Source: Candidatus Eiseniibacteriota bacterium
Lineage (GTDB): Bacteria > Joyebacterota > Joyebacteria > Joyebacterales > Joyebacteraceae
Assembly (NCBI GenBank): GCA_030639555.1
Contig: DAOWCM010000038.1
Coordinates: 1-11,869 of the forward strand
Direction: 5' to 3'
DNA: 11,869 bases
Shown: positions 1-8,282 of the stretch, in pieces
Layout of the letters: each line of letters begins with the position of its first letter
Numbering within the stretch: position 1 is the stretch's first letter
The notes under the pieces: model-generated
What the model saw: only the letters and a program-made list of their open reading frames with translations
Told to the model about the DNA's origin: nothing
Database searches by the model: none
Made by a program: the position numbers and the translations under genes

Positions 1-1841
1 GCCCACACGGACGCGTCCCAGTAGTCGCTCGGCGCCCAGTAGTACCCGAAGTTCCGCACGAACCGGCCCTCGCCCTCCGTGATCCCGAGCTCGAGCTGGG
101 GAAGCAGGAAGCCGGAGTGACGCTCCTTCCTGATGGGGAATACATAGAACGGCAGCGCAAGCACCGGGATCTCGCCGATGTAGAGGATGACGGGCTTCGC
201 GACGACCTTGTCGTCCAGGTAGATCTTCATCCTGTGCGACACCAGGCAGTAGTGAGGGTCGGGATTGGAACAGGTCGTGTAGGTCCCGTGGCGCACCTTG
301 AGCGTGCCGTCTTGCTCCCGGACGATGTGGTCGCCGTAGTAGAGGCCGTCCTCGAACGTCGTCACGCCGCCGTCGATGGTTCCGGTCTTCCCCTTCAGGT
401 CATAGCTCAGGTGCGCGCCTACAAGCCTGTCTTGTCTTTCGCGGAGGTCCGGGTTCCCGGACGCCTCCAGGACCTGCTCGCCCGGGTCGAACATGATGTC
501 ATCGGCCAGAAGGACGGTGGTCTGCTGCTCGACCTGTGCCGCTCCGGTCAAGACGATCCGGTTGCGGGCGACGTAGTAGTTGATCTCGTCGCTTTGGTAG
601 ACGATGGTGTCGAACGCGATCGAGTCGGCGGGCGACTCGGGCATCGGGGCGTCGAGTTGCTCCGCGGCCGCCTCACTCTCAGGCTGTTCGGCCGGTTCCG
701 CGCCCTCGGGGGGCCCGACCGGCGGCGCGGGCTCGGCTGTCGCCGACGCTTCCGGCGGGAAGGAATACGTGCCCGAGGCCTGCCCCCGGAAGACCACTCG
801 CTTGATGCGGTTCTCGGTGAACAGCACATCGATGGCCCGTGACGTGACGAAGTTCCTCTCACCCGACCCTCCGACCGAGTGCTCGCTCTCCGCGTGCCCT
901 CTGACGGTCGTGAGAACGGGTTGGCCCTCTTCCATGAACATGGTCAGCGTGTCGCCGCCCACGACACCGTGCGACCGGTCCTCCCCCGGTTCATCAGGCT
1001 CGATGTGATACGTGGCCCGGGCGTTCCCGATGGAGACGACACGCGAGACCTCGCCGTCGTCGGTCGAGACCCTGATGAGGTTGCCGGTCAGCCGGTCCTC
1101 GCCCTGCTGCACGGACGGGTCGCCCACGAGCACGATGCTGCCGCCCCTGCCGAGCGACGCGGCCCTCGCGCGGGCCGTGATGTCCTCGCGCTCGATCGTC
1201 ACACCGCCGAAGGCGCGGATGGCGTCGGTGGCCGTGCTGAACTCGATGACGTCCGCGGTGAGCGTCCCGCCCTGCGTTCCCTCGTCATCGTAGGTCTTGA
1301 GCGTCGGCCCCTTCGAGGCCCTCCCCTCACCGGTGTCGAAGTCGTAGACGAGCGAGCCTGCGAGGAGCTCGGAGGTGGCGTCGCTGTCCCGGGAGCGGAC
1401 GTTGCCCCGGCAAACGGCGACGTTCTCTCCTCTCAGCATGTGGATCCTGTCGGCGGTGGTCGTGGCGGACGTGTCCGTGTAGGAGGCGTTGCCCCGGAGA
1501 TACGCGACGTCGGTGTCCAGGAAGTAGTCCAGGGTGTCACAGCGAATCGTTCGCCCGGCATCCTCGCCGGTGACGTTGCCGAAGATGACGACGTGGCCTT
1601 CACTCTCATAGTAGACGCCGCGCGCCCCTCTGAGCGTCGCTCCCAGACGGGTTACTGTCACGTTCTCCGCGAGCCGCACGATCCTGCCCCGGGGGCCTTC
1701 CTCGGCCTCCACGCGCTCGGCGGTGATCATGAACTGGTCGGAACCGGGCTCATCAAGGACGGCGGCAAGAGAGGGAACCGCCGGCCAGGCGGCAATCGCC
1801 AGCGCGATAAGAAGAGAGATGACTGTCGGGGACAGCTTCAC
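1..1841 (-). CDS. lptD: LPS-assembly outer membrane protein LptD (C-terminus beyond window)
   Basis: Outer-membrane translocon that inserts lipopolysaccharide into the outer leaflet, normally with LptE. I translated this frame by hand; it is open to base 1, so about 613 residues are visible and most of the barrel is missing. A signal peptide (residues 1-26: KLSPTV, a hydrophobic core, then VPSLA/A) precedes repeated OstA/LptA-like beta segments (about 30-360), an acidic Pro/Ala/Glu linker (about 366-406), a second OstA-like block, and the family junction where the barrel begins: PFYVFPIRKERHSGFLLP near 560-580, then NFGYYWAPSDYWDAS. Cys524 lies in TTCSNPDPHYC, in the place of a disulphide cysteine of E. 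coli LptD; Cys532 is close by. I chose GTG at 1841 because it starts right at the signal peptide. An in-frame GTG at 1892 overlaps the ROK stop (GTGA) and would add 17 hydrophilic residues. Family assignment is firm; the start is not. Confidence 0.92.
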   Translation of the reverse strand, partial: MKLSPTVISLLIALAIAAWPAVPSLAAVLDEPGSDQFMITAERVEAEEGPRGRIVRLAENVTVTRLGATLRGARGVYYESEGHVVIFGNVTGEDAGRTIRCDTLDYFLDTDVAYLRGNASYTDTSATTTADRIHMLRGENVAVCRGNVRSRDSDATSELLAGSLVYDFDTGEGRASKGPTLKTYDDEGTQGGTLTADVIEFSTATDAIRAFGGVTIEREDITARARAASLGRGGSIVLVGDPSVQQGEDRLTGNLIRVSTDDGEVSRVVSIGNARATYHIEPDEPGEDRSHGVVGGDTLTMFMEEGQPVLTTVRGHAESEHSVGGSGERNFVTSRAIDVLFTENRIKRVVFRGQASGTYSFPPEASATAEPAPPVGPPEGAEPAEQPESEAAAEQLDAPMPESPADSIAFDTIVYQSDEINYYVARNRIVLTGAAQVEQQTTVLLADDIMFDPGEQVLEASGNPDLRERQDRLVGAHLSYDLKGKTGTIDGGVTTFEDGLYYGDHIVREQDGTLKVRHGTYTTCSNPDPHYCLVSHRMKIYLDDKVVAKPVILYIGEIPVLALPFYVFPIRKERHSGFLLPQLELGITEGEGRFVRNFGYYWAPSDYWDASVW

Positions 1842-1888
1842 AGGGACACCGCCGGATTCGGGAACAGCACTGCCCGCGGAGTCTCGGC

Positions 1889-2845
1889 TCACGCTCCCAC
1901 GGGCGGGAACTCGTCGCGGGCCAGGAGGGCCGCACCGACGACCCCGGCGGTATTGCCGAGTTCGGCCGGGACCACCCGGGGCAGCGAGACGCTGCTGCCG
2001 TAGCAGCGTTGGGTCATCTCGGCGCGCGCCGGCGCCAGGAGCGGCTCGCCGGCGGCCGCCACTCCACCGCCTATCACTATCACGTCGGGGTCGAGGATGA
2101 GGACCAGGTTCGCCAGACCGGCGCCCAGCGCCCGCCCCACTTGCTTCAGGGCTTCCGTCGCGACCGCGTCGCCCGCGGCGGCGGCCTCGCCGACCTCCTT
2201 CGCGGTCAGGGCCGTCGTCGCTCCCGTCACGACGAGAACCGACTCCCGTCCCTCGTCTAAGAGCCTGCGGACGCTCCGGACCACGGCCTCGGCGTTCGCC
2301 AGTCGCTCGAGGCAACCCGCGTTGCCGCACGGGCACGGATCCCCGTCGCGTTCTATCGTCGTGTGGCCGACTTCGCCCGCGAATCCGCCGCCCCTGTAGA
2401 GATCGCCGTTCAGGATGATGCCGCCGCCGATGCCGGTGCCGATAGTTAGAACGACCGTGTTGGTTGCGCCGCGGGCCGCGCCGACCATGTACTCGCCGTA
2501 TGCCGCGGCGTTGGCGTCGTTCTCGATGCAGGTCGGAAGTCCCAGCGCCTCCGCGACCATCCGTCGGAGTTCGACGTCGCGCCACTCGGGAAGATTCGGA
2601 GAAAGGCGGACCACTCCCGCGGAAGCGTCGACGAGCCCCGCCGACCCCACGCCGCAGGCAACGATCTCGTGGTCCTCGTTCGCGCTGGTGAGGTTCTGCG
2701 TCAATCTGGAGACGACATCGACGGCGTCGCCGGCCGCACCTCCCGACCAGGGCATGCTCAGGAAAGCGACAGGAGCGCCCTCCTCTGATACGAGCGCGGC
2801 CTTGATGTTCGTGCCGCCTATGTCGATGCCCAGATAAGCCCTCAC
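1889..2845 (-). CDS. ROK-family sugar kinase (probable glucokinase)
   Basis: Cytoplasmic ATP-dependent sugar kinase, most likely phosphorylating glucose or a related hexose. The 318-residue length is normal for the family. Visible motifs are the N-terminal phosphate-binding DIGGTN (residues 8-13), ENDANAAAYGE (108-118) with catalytic Asp110, the GTGIGGG loop (136-142), and the ROK signature EVGHTTI followed by CPCGNAGCLE (158-180). In that signature Glu158 and His161 should contact sugar, while His161, Cys171, Cys173 and Cys178 should bind structural zinc. A second glycine loop, VIGGGVAAAG, is at 257-266. The start is GTG, with GGGAGGG upstream that overlaps the end of the ABC ATPase gene, whose stop is only 6 nt away, so the two are probably translated together. 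A sugar ATPase followed by a sugar kinase suggests uptake coupled to phosphorylation. Sequence alone does not separate glucose, fructose or N-acetylmannosamine kinases within ROK. Confidence 0.92.
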   Translation of the reverse strand: MRAYLGIDIGGTNIKAALVSEEGAPVAFLSMPWSGGAAGDAVDVVSRLTQNLTSANEDHEIVACGVGSAGLVDASAGVVRLSPNLPEWRDVELRRMVAEALGLPTCIENDANAAAYGEYMVGAARGATNTVVLTIGTGIGGGIILNGDLYRGGGFAGEVGHTTIERDGDPCPCGNAGCLERLANAEAVVRSVRRLLDEGRESVLVVTGATTALTAKEVGEAAAAGDAVATEALKQVGRALGAGLANLVLILDPDVIVIGGGVAAAGEPLLAPARAEMTQRCYGSSVSLPRVVPAELGNTAGVVGAALLARDEFPPVGA

Positions 2846-2851
2846 GCCGGC

Positions 2852-3970
<1,119 letters not shown>

Positions 3971-4008
3971 GATGCCTCCTAAGGCCCCACGCGGCTTGGA
4001 GTGCCCGG

Positions 4009-5319
4009 CTACAGCGCCTGCCCGACGCCCAGACTGGTCAGGATATCGCCAACAGTGTAGTGGGAACCCGTGACCAAGACAAGGTCTCCTTCGCGGGCGT
4101 CCGAGAGCGCGCTCTTGAGCGCCGCCCCCGCGGTGGGGACGACACGATGAGGAAACTCGAGTTCCTCGGCGACGGAGTTCAGAGCCTCGAGATCGGCGGC
4201 CCGCTCGCTGGCCGGTCTCGTCAGAATCACGAGATCCGCGCGGTCGCGAAATGCCGAGAGGAACCCGCGCACGTCCTTGTCGCCCATTATGCCCACGACG
4301 GCAATGAGCCGGTCGTAGTCGAAGACGTCCGGCAGAGACGACAGGAGCGCTTCCGCCGCGTCGGGATTGTGCGCGACGTCGGCCACGATCGTCGGGCGCT
4401 GGTCGATGACCTGCATGCGCCCCATGCAGCACGCTTCCGAGAGACCGCGTCGCAACACGCTCTCCGAGAGCGAGAAGACACCGAGCGTGTCCAGCTCGTG
4501 CAGGGTCACGACGGCCACGCGGGCGTTGTCGACCTGATGCCGGCCGAGCATCGCGATGGACAACGCCTCGTACGACGTGGCGTCGTACTCAAGGTTGAAC
4601 ACGCTCCCGTTCGAGGAGGTCGAGATCGCGTCGATCGGAGCCTCCTCGAGCACTGAGACGAATCGCGCCTTTCTTGCCGCAGCGACTCCACGGATGACGT
4701 CGAGGGCGTCGCCGTCGGCGCCCGTCACGACGGCGCCCGACTCGCGTATGATGCCCGCTTTCTCCGACGCGATCGCCGCGATATCGCTCCCGAGTATCTC
4801 GGAGTGGTCGACCGCGATCCCGGTGATGACCGACAGCACGGAACCGAGCACGTTGGTCGCGTCCAGCCGCCCGCCGAGACCCACCTCTGCGACCGCAATG
4901 TCGACGCCCTCCTCGGCGAAGTAGAGCGCGGCCACGGTGGTGGCGATCTCGAAGAAGGTCGCCTCCATCTCCTCTGCAGCAGGCTTGAGCCTGTCGACGA
5001 GTTCCACCACCCGTTCCGGGCGGATGGGCTCATTGCCTATGAGAATTCGTTCGGTGAAATCGACCACGTGCGGTGAAGTGTAGAGCCCCGCCCTGATGTC
5101 GTGCTCGCGCAGGACGGAGGCTATCATGCAGGAAGTGGAGCCCTTGCCGTTGGTGCCGCCCACGTGGACGATCCCGAACTGCTCGTGCGGCGAACCGACG
5201 GCCCCCAGCAGCCACTCGACGCGCTCGAGGCCGAGCTTCATCGTGAACCTGTGGCGGGCGAACAACCAGTCGAGGCACGCCCTGTATGACTCAGAGGCCT
5301 TGCTTTCTTGCCTGGCCAA
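4009..5319 (-). CDS. folC: Bifunctional folylpolyglutamate synthase / dihydrofolate synthase
   Basis: Mur-ligase-family enzyme that adds glutamate to dihydropteroate and extends the polyglutamate tail of folates in the cytoplasm. The 436-residue length is typical. Motifs in order: P-loop GGTNGKGST (54-62), YTSPHVVDFTERI (80-92), EVGLGGRLDATN (145-156), DHSEILG (171-177), SEKAGIIR (185-192) with the lysine that is carbamylated in Mur ligases, GRMQV (300-304), DVAHNPDA (314-321) and the terminal GSHYTVGD (418-425, commonly GSLYTVGE). The start is TTG at 5319, backed by GGAGG six nt upstream; it lies inside accD, giving a 29-nt overlap. The next in-frame Met, at residue 27, would cut into the first helix. 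accD followed by folC is a widespread bacterial gene order, including in E. coli. A role as dihydrofolate synthase only cannot be excluded. Confidence 0.95.
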   Translation of the reverse strand: MARQESKASESYRACLDWLFARHRFTMKLGLERVEWLLGAVGSPHEQFGIVHVGGTNGKGSTSCMIASVLREHDIRAGLYTSPHVVDFTERILIGNEPIRPERVVELVDRLKPAAEEMEATFFEIATTVAALYFAEEGVDIAVAEVGLGGRLDATNVLGSVLSVITGIAVDHSEILGSDIAAIASEKAGIIRESGAVVTGADGDALDVIRGVAAARKARFVSVLEEAPIDAISTSSNGSVFNLEYDATSYEALSIAMLGRHQVDNARVAVVTLHELDTLGVFSLSESVLRRGLSEACCMGRMQVIDQRPTIVADVAHNPDAAEALLSSLPDVFDYDRLIAVVGIMGDKDVRGFLSAFRDRADLVILTRPASERAADLEALNSVAEELEFPHRVVPTAGAALKSALSDAREGDLVLVTGSHYTVGDILTSLGVGQAL

Positions 5320-6193
5320 GCGCGTCCTCCGCCGGATCGCGGTTGTCGTCCGAGAAGAAATCCAGAAGCTTCGCGAGGGCGCCTTTCAACTCCTTGCGAT
5401 GAACGATCATATCGATCATCCCGTGCTCGAGCAGGAACTCGGACCGCTGAAATCCGTCCGGGAGGTCCTGCTTGATCGTCTGCTGGATGACTCTGGGACC
5501 CGCGAAGCCGATGAGCGCGCCGGGCTCAGCGACAATCACGTCTCCGAGGGACGCGAAGCTCGCCGTGACGCCGCCCGTCGTCGGATGCACCTGGATCGCG
5601 ATGTGCGGCAGACGCTCCTCGTGCAGCTTCGCCAGCATCGCGCTCGTCTTCGCCATCTGCATCAGCGAGAGGATACCCTCCTGCATCCGCGCCCCGCCCG
5701 AGCTCGACAACGTCACCAGCGGTATGCGCTCCTCGATGGCCATTCTGGTCAGGCGCGCGATCTTCTCGCCCACAACGGATCCCATGCTCCCACCGAGAAA
5801 TCTAAAATCGAGAATGGCCAACATCGTGAGGTGCCCGTCGATCCGGGCGCTTCCCGTCATGACGGCCGATCTGCGGCCCGTCTTCTTCTTGGCGTTGCTG
5901 ATGCGTTCGGTGTAGCTCTTGGAGTCCACGAACCCCAGGGGGTCCTCCGACTCGATGGCGGTCAGGAGTTCGACGAACGTGCCGGGGTCCGTCAGGATGT
6001 CGCGGTACTGGTCGGCCGAGATCCGGAAGTGGTACCCGCACTTGTTGCAGGTCCAGAGGTTCCGCTCGAGTTCCTTGTGGTAGATGATTTCGCCGCAGCC
6101 CTCGCACTTGCGCCAGAGACCGTCCGGCATCTCGCGCCTCTTGGCGTCCTTGATCCCGGGCTTGCGTCGCTTCAGCCAGGATACCTGGTCCAT
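5291..6193 (-). CDS. accD: Acetyl-CoA carboxylase carboxyltransferase subunit beta
   Basis: Beta half of the carboxyltransferase that moves the carboxyl group from biotin carboxyl carrier protein to acetyl-CoA, giving malonyl-CoA for fatty-acid synthesis. The 300 residues match bacterial AccD. A four-cysteine zinc ribbon (Cys30, Cys33, Cys49, Cys52) sits at the N-terminus. The crotonase-fold core has GGSMGSVVGEKI (134-145), SSSGGARMQEG (163-173), the oxyanion-forming PTTGGVTASFA (204-214) and GFAGPRVI (229-236) with LPDGFQRSEFLLEHGMID (244-261), all close to family consensus. The ATG start has GAAGGAG eight nt upstream. The partner accA is not in the window. The gene follows a 97-nt spacer that could hold its own promoter, and its 3' end overlaps folC, so the two proteins are probably made from one message. 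Confidence 0.97.
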   Translation of the reverse strand: MDQVSWLKRRKPGIKDAKRREMPDGLWRKCEGCGEIIYHKELERNLWTCNKCGYHFRISADQYRDILTDPGTFVELLTAIESEDPLGFVDSKSYTERISNAKKKTGRRSAVMTGSARIDGHLTMLAILDFRFLGGSMGSVVGEKIARLTRMAIEERIPLVTLSSSGGARMQEGILSLMQMAKTSAMLAKLHEERLPHIAIQVHPTTGGVTASFASLGDVIVAEPGALIGFAGPRVIQQTIKQDLPDGFQRSEFLLEHGMIDMIVHRKELKGALAKLLDFFSDDNRDPAEDALGQARKQGL

Positions 6194-6240
6194 GGTGGAT
6201 GCTCCTTCTCAGCCGCTCGAAGTGCGGTTCGCCCTTCACC

Positions 6241-6265
6241 GGTCGCCCTGGTCGCGACGGCGACC
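6241..6265 (-). other. Mutually exclusive hairpins in the accD leader
   Basis: In the 97-nt spacer upstream of accD the minus strand reads GGTCGCCGTCGCGACC, then AGGGCGACC. The first arm GGTCGC(C) can pair with GCGACC at 6255-6250 (6 bp, 4-nt loop) or with GGCGACC at 6247-6241 (7 bp, 11-nt loop), but not both. Neither is followed by a T-run. It may be an RNA switch or just processing structure; it does not match a riboswitch class I know. Confidence 0.35.
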
Positions 6266-6289
6266 CCGCAGGGCATTGGCTCCGCTGTC

Positions 6290-6295
6290 ATTATA
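6290..6295 (-). promoter_or_regulatory. Perfect TATAAT -10 box before accD (possible internal promoter)
   Basis: The minus strand reads GGCTATAATGACAG at the end of the phosphorylase gene, so a consensus -10 hexamer overlaps that gene's TAA stop. No good -35 lies at 16-18 bp (the best hexamers match about 2 of 6), and there is no TG extension. A start near 6283 would give accD a leader of about 90 nt. The match stands out because the surrounding DNA is so GC-rich, but without a -35 it remains a candidate. Confidence 0.35.
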
Positions 6296-7103
6296 GCCTC
6301 TCGAGGGTGTTCGATACGAGGGAAACGAGCGCGCCCGCCCCACGCCTACCGGCCTCGAGAACCTCCTCGTGGGTGGTCCCGTGGAAGCGCCCGGGCAGCG
6401 GGACGTTCGTCAGGAGCGCTATCCCCAGGACGTCCAGCCCCCTCGAGTGAGCCGCCTGCACCTCCGACACGGTCGACATCCCCACCGCCCTGGCCCCCAT
6501 CAGCCTGGCCATCCGTATCTCGGCCGGGGTCTCGTACGTCGGCCCGAGAGAGCCCATGTAGACGCCCTCGCGGAGCCTTATCTTCCGGTCGGTCGCGGCC
6601 TCCCGGGCCAAAGCCTTAAGGCGTTCGGAGTAGGCGCCGGCCATTCGGAACGTACTCTGCGGCAGTTTCCTTGAGCCCGACACAGCCGCGATCTGGTCGC
6701 TGATGAGCATGAGGTCCCCCACATCGAAGCCGGGGTCGATCCCGCCGGACGCGTTGGTGATCACGAGCACTCCCGCTCCCAGCTGTGCCGCGAGCCGAAC
6801 GCCGAACGTCACGTCATCGGGGGGCAGCCCCTCGTAGTGGTGGACCCTCCCCGAGAGCACGAGCGTGCGCTTTCCCCCGAGGGTGCAGCCGACTACCGCG
6901 CCGCGATGTCCACTGACGGCCGTGCGAGGGAATCCGGGGATGTCCGAGTAGGGTACGACGAGCACGTCGCCGAGCCCGTCCACGAAAGAGGAGAGCCCGG
7001 ACCCCAGAACGACGGCCACGTCAGGATCTGCGAGGCCGCGATCGAGGAGCATTCTCGTGGCGGCGGAGACGGCAGCAAAGTCCGTGTCACGCGGACGTGT
7101 CAA
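6291..7103 (-). CDS. punA: Purine nucleoside phosphorylase, trimeric PNP/MTAP family
   Basis: Cytoplasmic salvage enzyme that splits purine nucleosides with phosphate into base and ribose-1-phosphate. The 270-residue length and motifs are those of the trimeric class: VVLGSGL (31-37) and GHRG (65-68) plus GRVHHYEG (85-92) for phosphate, TNASGG (116-121), GPTYETPAE (187-195) with Glu191, VGMSTVSE (207-214), LLTN (230-233) with Asn233, and His245 in THEEV. Glu191 and Asn233 correspond to the human residues that select guanine and hypoxanthine, so 6-oxopurine nucleosides are the expected substrates, rather than methylthioadenosine. The usual DHINL loop reads SDQIAAVSG here (135-143), which is divergent. 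The start is TTG overlapping the rimI stop as TTGA, which implies translational coupling; the next Met, at residue 18, would leave little before the first strand. Confidence 0.92.
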   Translation of the reverse strand: MTRPRDTDFAAVSAATRMLLDRGLADPDVAVVLGSGLSSFVDGLGDVLVVPYSDIPGFPRTAVSGHRGAVVGCTLGGKRTLVLSGRVHHYEGLPPDDVTFGVRLAAQLGAGVLVITNASGGIDPGFDVGDLMLISDQIAAVSGSRKLPQSTFRMAGAYSERLKALAREAATDRKIRLREGVYMGSLGPTYETPAEIRMARLMGARAVGMSTVSEVQAAHSRGLDVLGIALLTNVPLPGRFHGTTHEEVLEAGRRGAGALVSLVSNTLERL

Positions 7104-7573
7104 TTCCCCTCATCCCGGGACGGGATCGTCTTGAGCATGACGAGCGCGTCCTCACCGGTGTCCGAGTAGTACCCCTTGCGCAGGGCGACGGGTATGAAGC
7201 CGTGGTCTTCGTAGAGAGCGATGGCGCGTGTGTTCGAGACGCGAACCTCGAGCGTCGCCCGCGTCACGCCGCGCTCGAAGGCAGCGTCAAGGCAGTGCGC
7301 GAAGAGCGCCCGCCCGACGCCTTCTCCCTGCAGCGACGGCGCGACGGCGATGTTGCCGACGTGCAACTCGTCATCGACGAGCCACGAGACCAGGTAGGCG
7401 ACGACGTCACCCTCTTTCTCGGCGACCCAGGGAAACGCGCACCTGTCGGCGGCGAGCTCGGCCTCAAACGAGGTCCGCGACCAGGGAAGCGGGAAGATCT
7501 CCTCCTCGATCGCGCACACTCGGTCCAGGTCTGAGGTCCTCATGGGTCTGATGTGAACCGGCGTCCCGTCCAT
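7100..7573 (-). CDS. rimI: Ribosomal protein S18 alanine N-acetyltransferase
   Basis: GNAT-fold enzyme that acetylates the N-terminal alanine of ribosomal protein S18 using acetyl-CoA. The 157-residue product has the acetyl-CoA loop IAVAPSLQGEGVGRAL (75-90), LEVRVSNTRAIALYEDHGF (108-126), holding Glu109 and Tyr121 as probable counterparts of the E. coli catalytic pair, and the RimI-like ending YYSDTGEDALVM (135-146). The frame is open to 7780, but the Arg/Ser-rich upstream part is antiphase with tsaB; the ATG at 7573 begins the GNAT fold (HIRPMRTSDL) and has AGGGAG upstream. It lies 28 nt after tsaB, a very common pairing in bacteria, and its stop overlaps the TTG of the phosphorylase gene. 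Another protein substrate is possible, but the tsaB link supports RimI. Confidence 0.92.
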   Translation of the reverse strand: MDGTPVHIRPMRTSDLDRVCAIEEEIFPLPWSRTSFEAELAADRCAFPWVAEKEGDVVAYLVSWLVDDELHVGNIAVAPSLQGEGVGRALFAHCLDAAFERGVTRATLEVRVSNTRAIALYEDHGFIPVALRKGYYSDTGEDALVMLKTIPSRDEGN

Positions 7574-7601
7574 CCGAAACAGCTCCCTGCCCGATGGCGC
7601 C

Positions 7602-8270
7602 CTAGATCCCTCTGAGATAGACGGGCTCGAGCGTCGCAGCCTCCGCGGGGTCGGGCGGCCCCAGTTCTTCGACGATGGCCGCCATCGCGAGGGGTGTGGC
7701 CGTGGACACCTCGTCGTCCGGGAAGCGCGCACGATCGCCGAGGGACGCCGAGAGCTCGTCGGCGCACGCCGCAACACCACTGCCGAGGAAGAGAACCGAC
7801 TCCCCGCCGGCCGCCGCCTGCACGCGCTCGATCATCGCGGCGGGGGCGACCGCGACGTCCCGGAGCATCCGCTCCCGGCCGTCGCCCAGACGGAAGAGCG
7901 CGGCGTAAACCTCTCCCCTCCTCGCATCCAGCATCGGGCAGACGAGCCCTCCGTACGGCCTGGCGCTCTCGGCGAGTGCCGCCAGGGACTCGACGGGCGC
8001 CACGGGCAGACCCGAGGCGGCCGCAAGCCCCTTCGCGGTCGCGAGTCCGACGCGGAGTCCGCTGAATCTCCCGGGCCCGATCGACACCGCGATCACGTCG
8101 AGTTCGCGGAGCCGGACGGACGAACGTGACAGAACCTCCTCGACCACGCCGAGCAGCTTCTCGGTGTGGCCCCTGCCCACGGTCTCCATGAGCTCCGCCA
8201 GAACTGACCCGTTCCTGACAACCGCCACCCGCTCCATCGGTGTCGACGTCTCGATCGTCAGAATCAACAT
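7602..8270 (-). CDS. tsaB: tRNA threonylcarbamoyladenosine biosynthesis protein TsaB
   Basis: Inactive ASKHA-fold partner of TsaD. With TsaD and TsaE it transfers threonylcarbamoyl to A37 of ANN-decoding tRNAs. The 222 residues fit the family. Visible features are the degenerate phosphate loop ILTIETST (3-10), RGHTEKLL (33-40, usually RxHSE), SIGPGRFSGLRVGLATAKGL (63-82; the usual GPGSFTGLR with two conservative changes), MLDARRGEVYAALF (113-126) and the C-terminal PVYLR (216-220). The ATG start has AGGAG and GAGGG upstream and lies 12 nt after the tsaE stop, so the two t6A genes are translated in tandem. The catalytic subunit gene tsaD is not in this window and must lie elsewhere. Confidence 0.94.
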   Translation of the reverse strand: MLILTIETSTPMERVAVVRNGSVLAELMETVGRGHTEKLLGVVEEVLSRSSVRLRELDVIAVSIGPGRFSGLRVGLATAKGLAAASGLPVAPVESLAALAESARPYGGLVCPMLDARRGEVYAALFRLGDGRERMLRDVAVAPAAMIERVQAAAGGESVLFLGSGVAACADELSASLGDRARFPDDEVSTATPLAMAAIVEELGPPDPAEAATLEPVYLRGI

Positions 8271-8282
8271 CCGCCCTCGCTC

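Noticed and set aside
879..2003. 374-codon open frame on the plus strand opposite lptD
   Set aside because: lptD on the minus strand has a signal peptide and clear family motifs through this region; the plus frame shows none.
3971..4432. N-terminal extension of the ABC ATPase frame
   Set aside because: It overlaps folC out of phase and has Arg/Gly-rich composition; the ATG at 3970 with AGGAGG marks the true start.
5096..6619. 507-codon open frame on the plus strand
   Set aside because: It runs opposite accD, whose full set of motifs is on the other strand, and crosses the ends of folC and the phosphorylase gene. Its protein is Arg/Pro-rich with no recognisable domain; such antisense frames are common in GC-rich DNA.
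7574..7780. N-terminal extension of the rimI frame
   Set aside because: It overlaps the end of tsaB out of phase and is Arg/Ser/Pro-rich; GNAT homology begins at the ATG at 7573.
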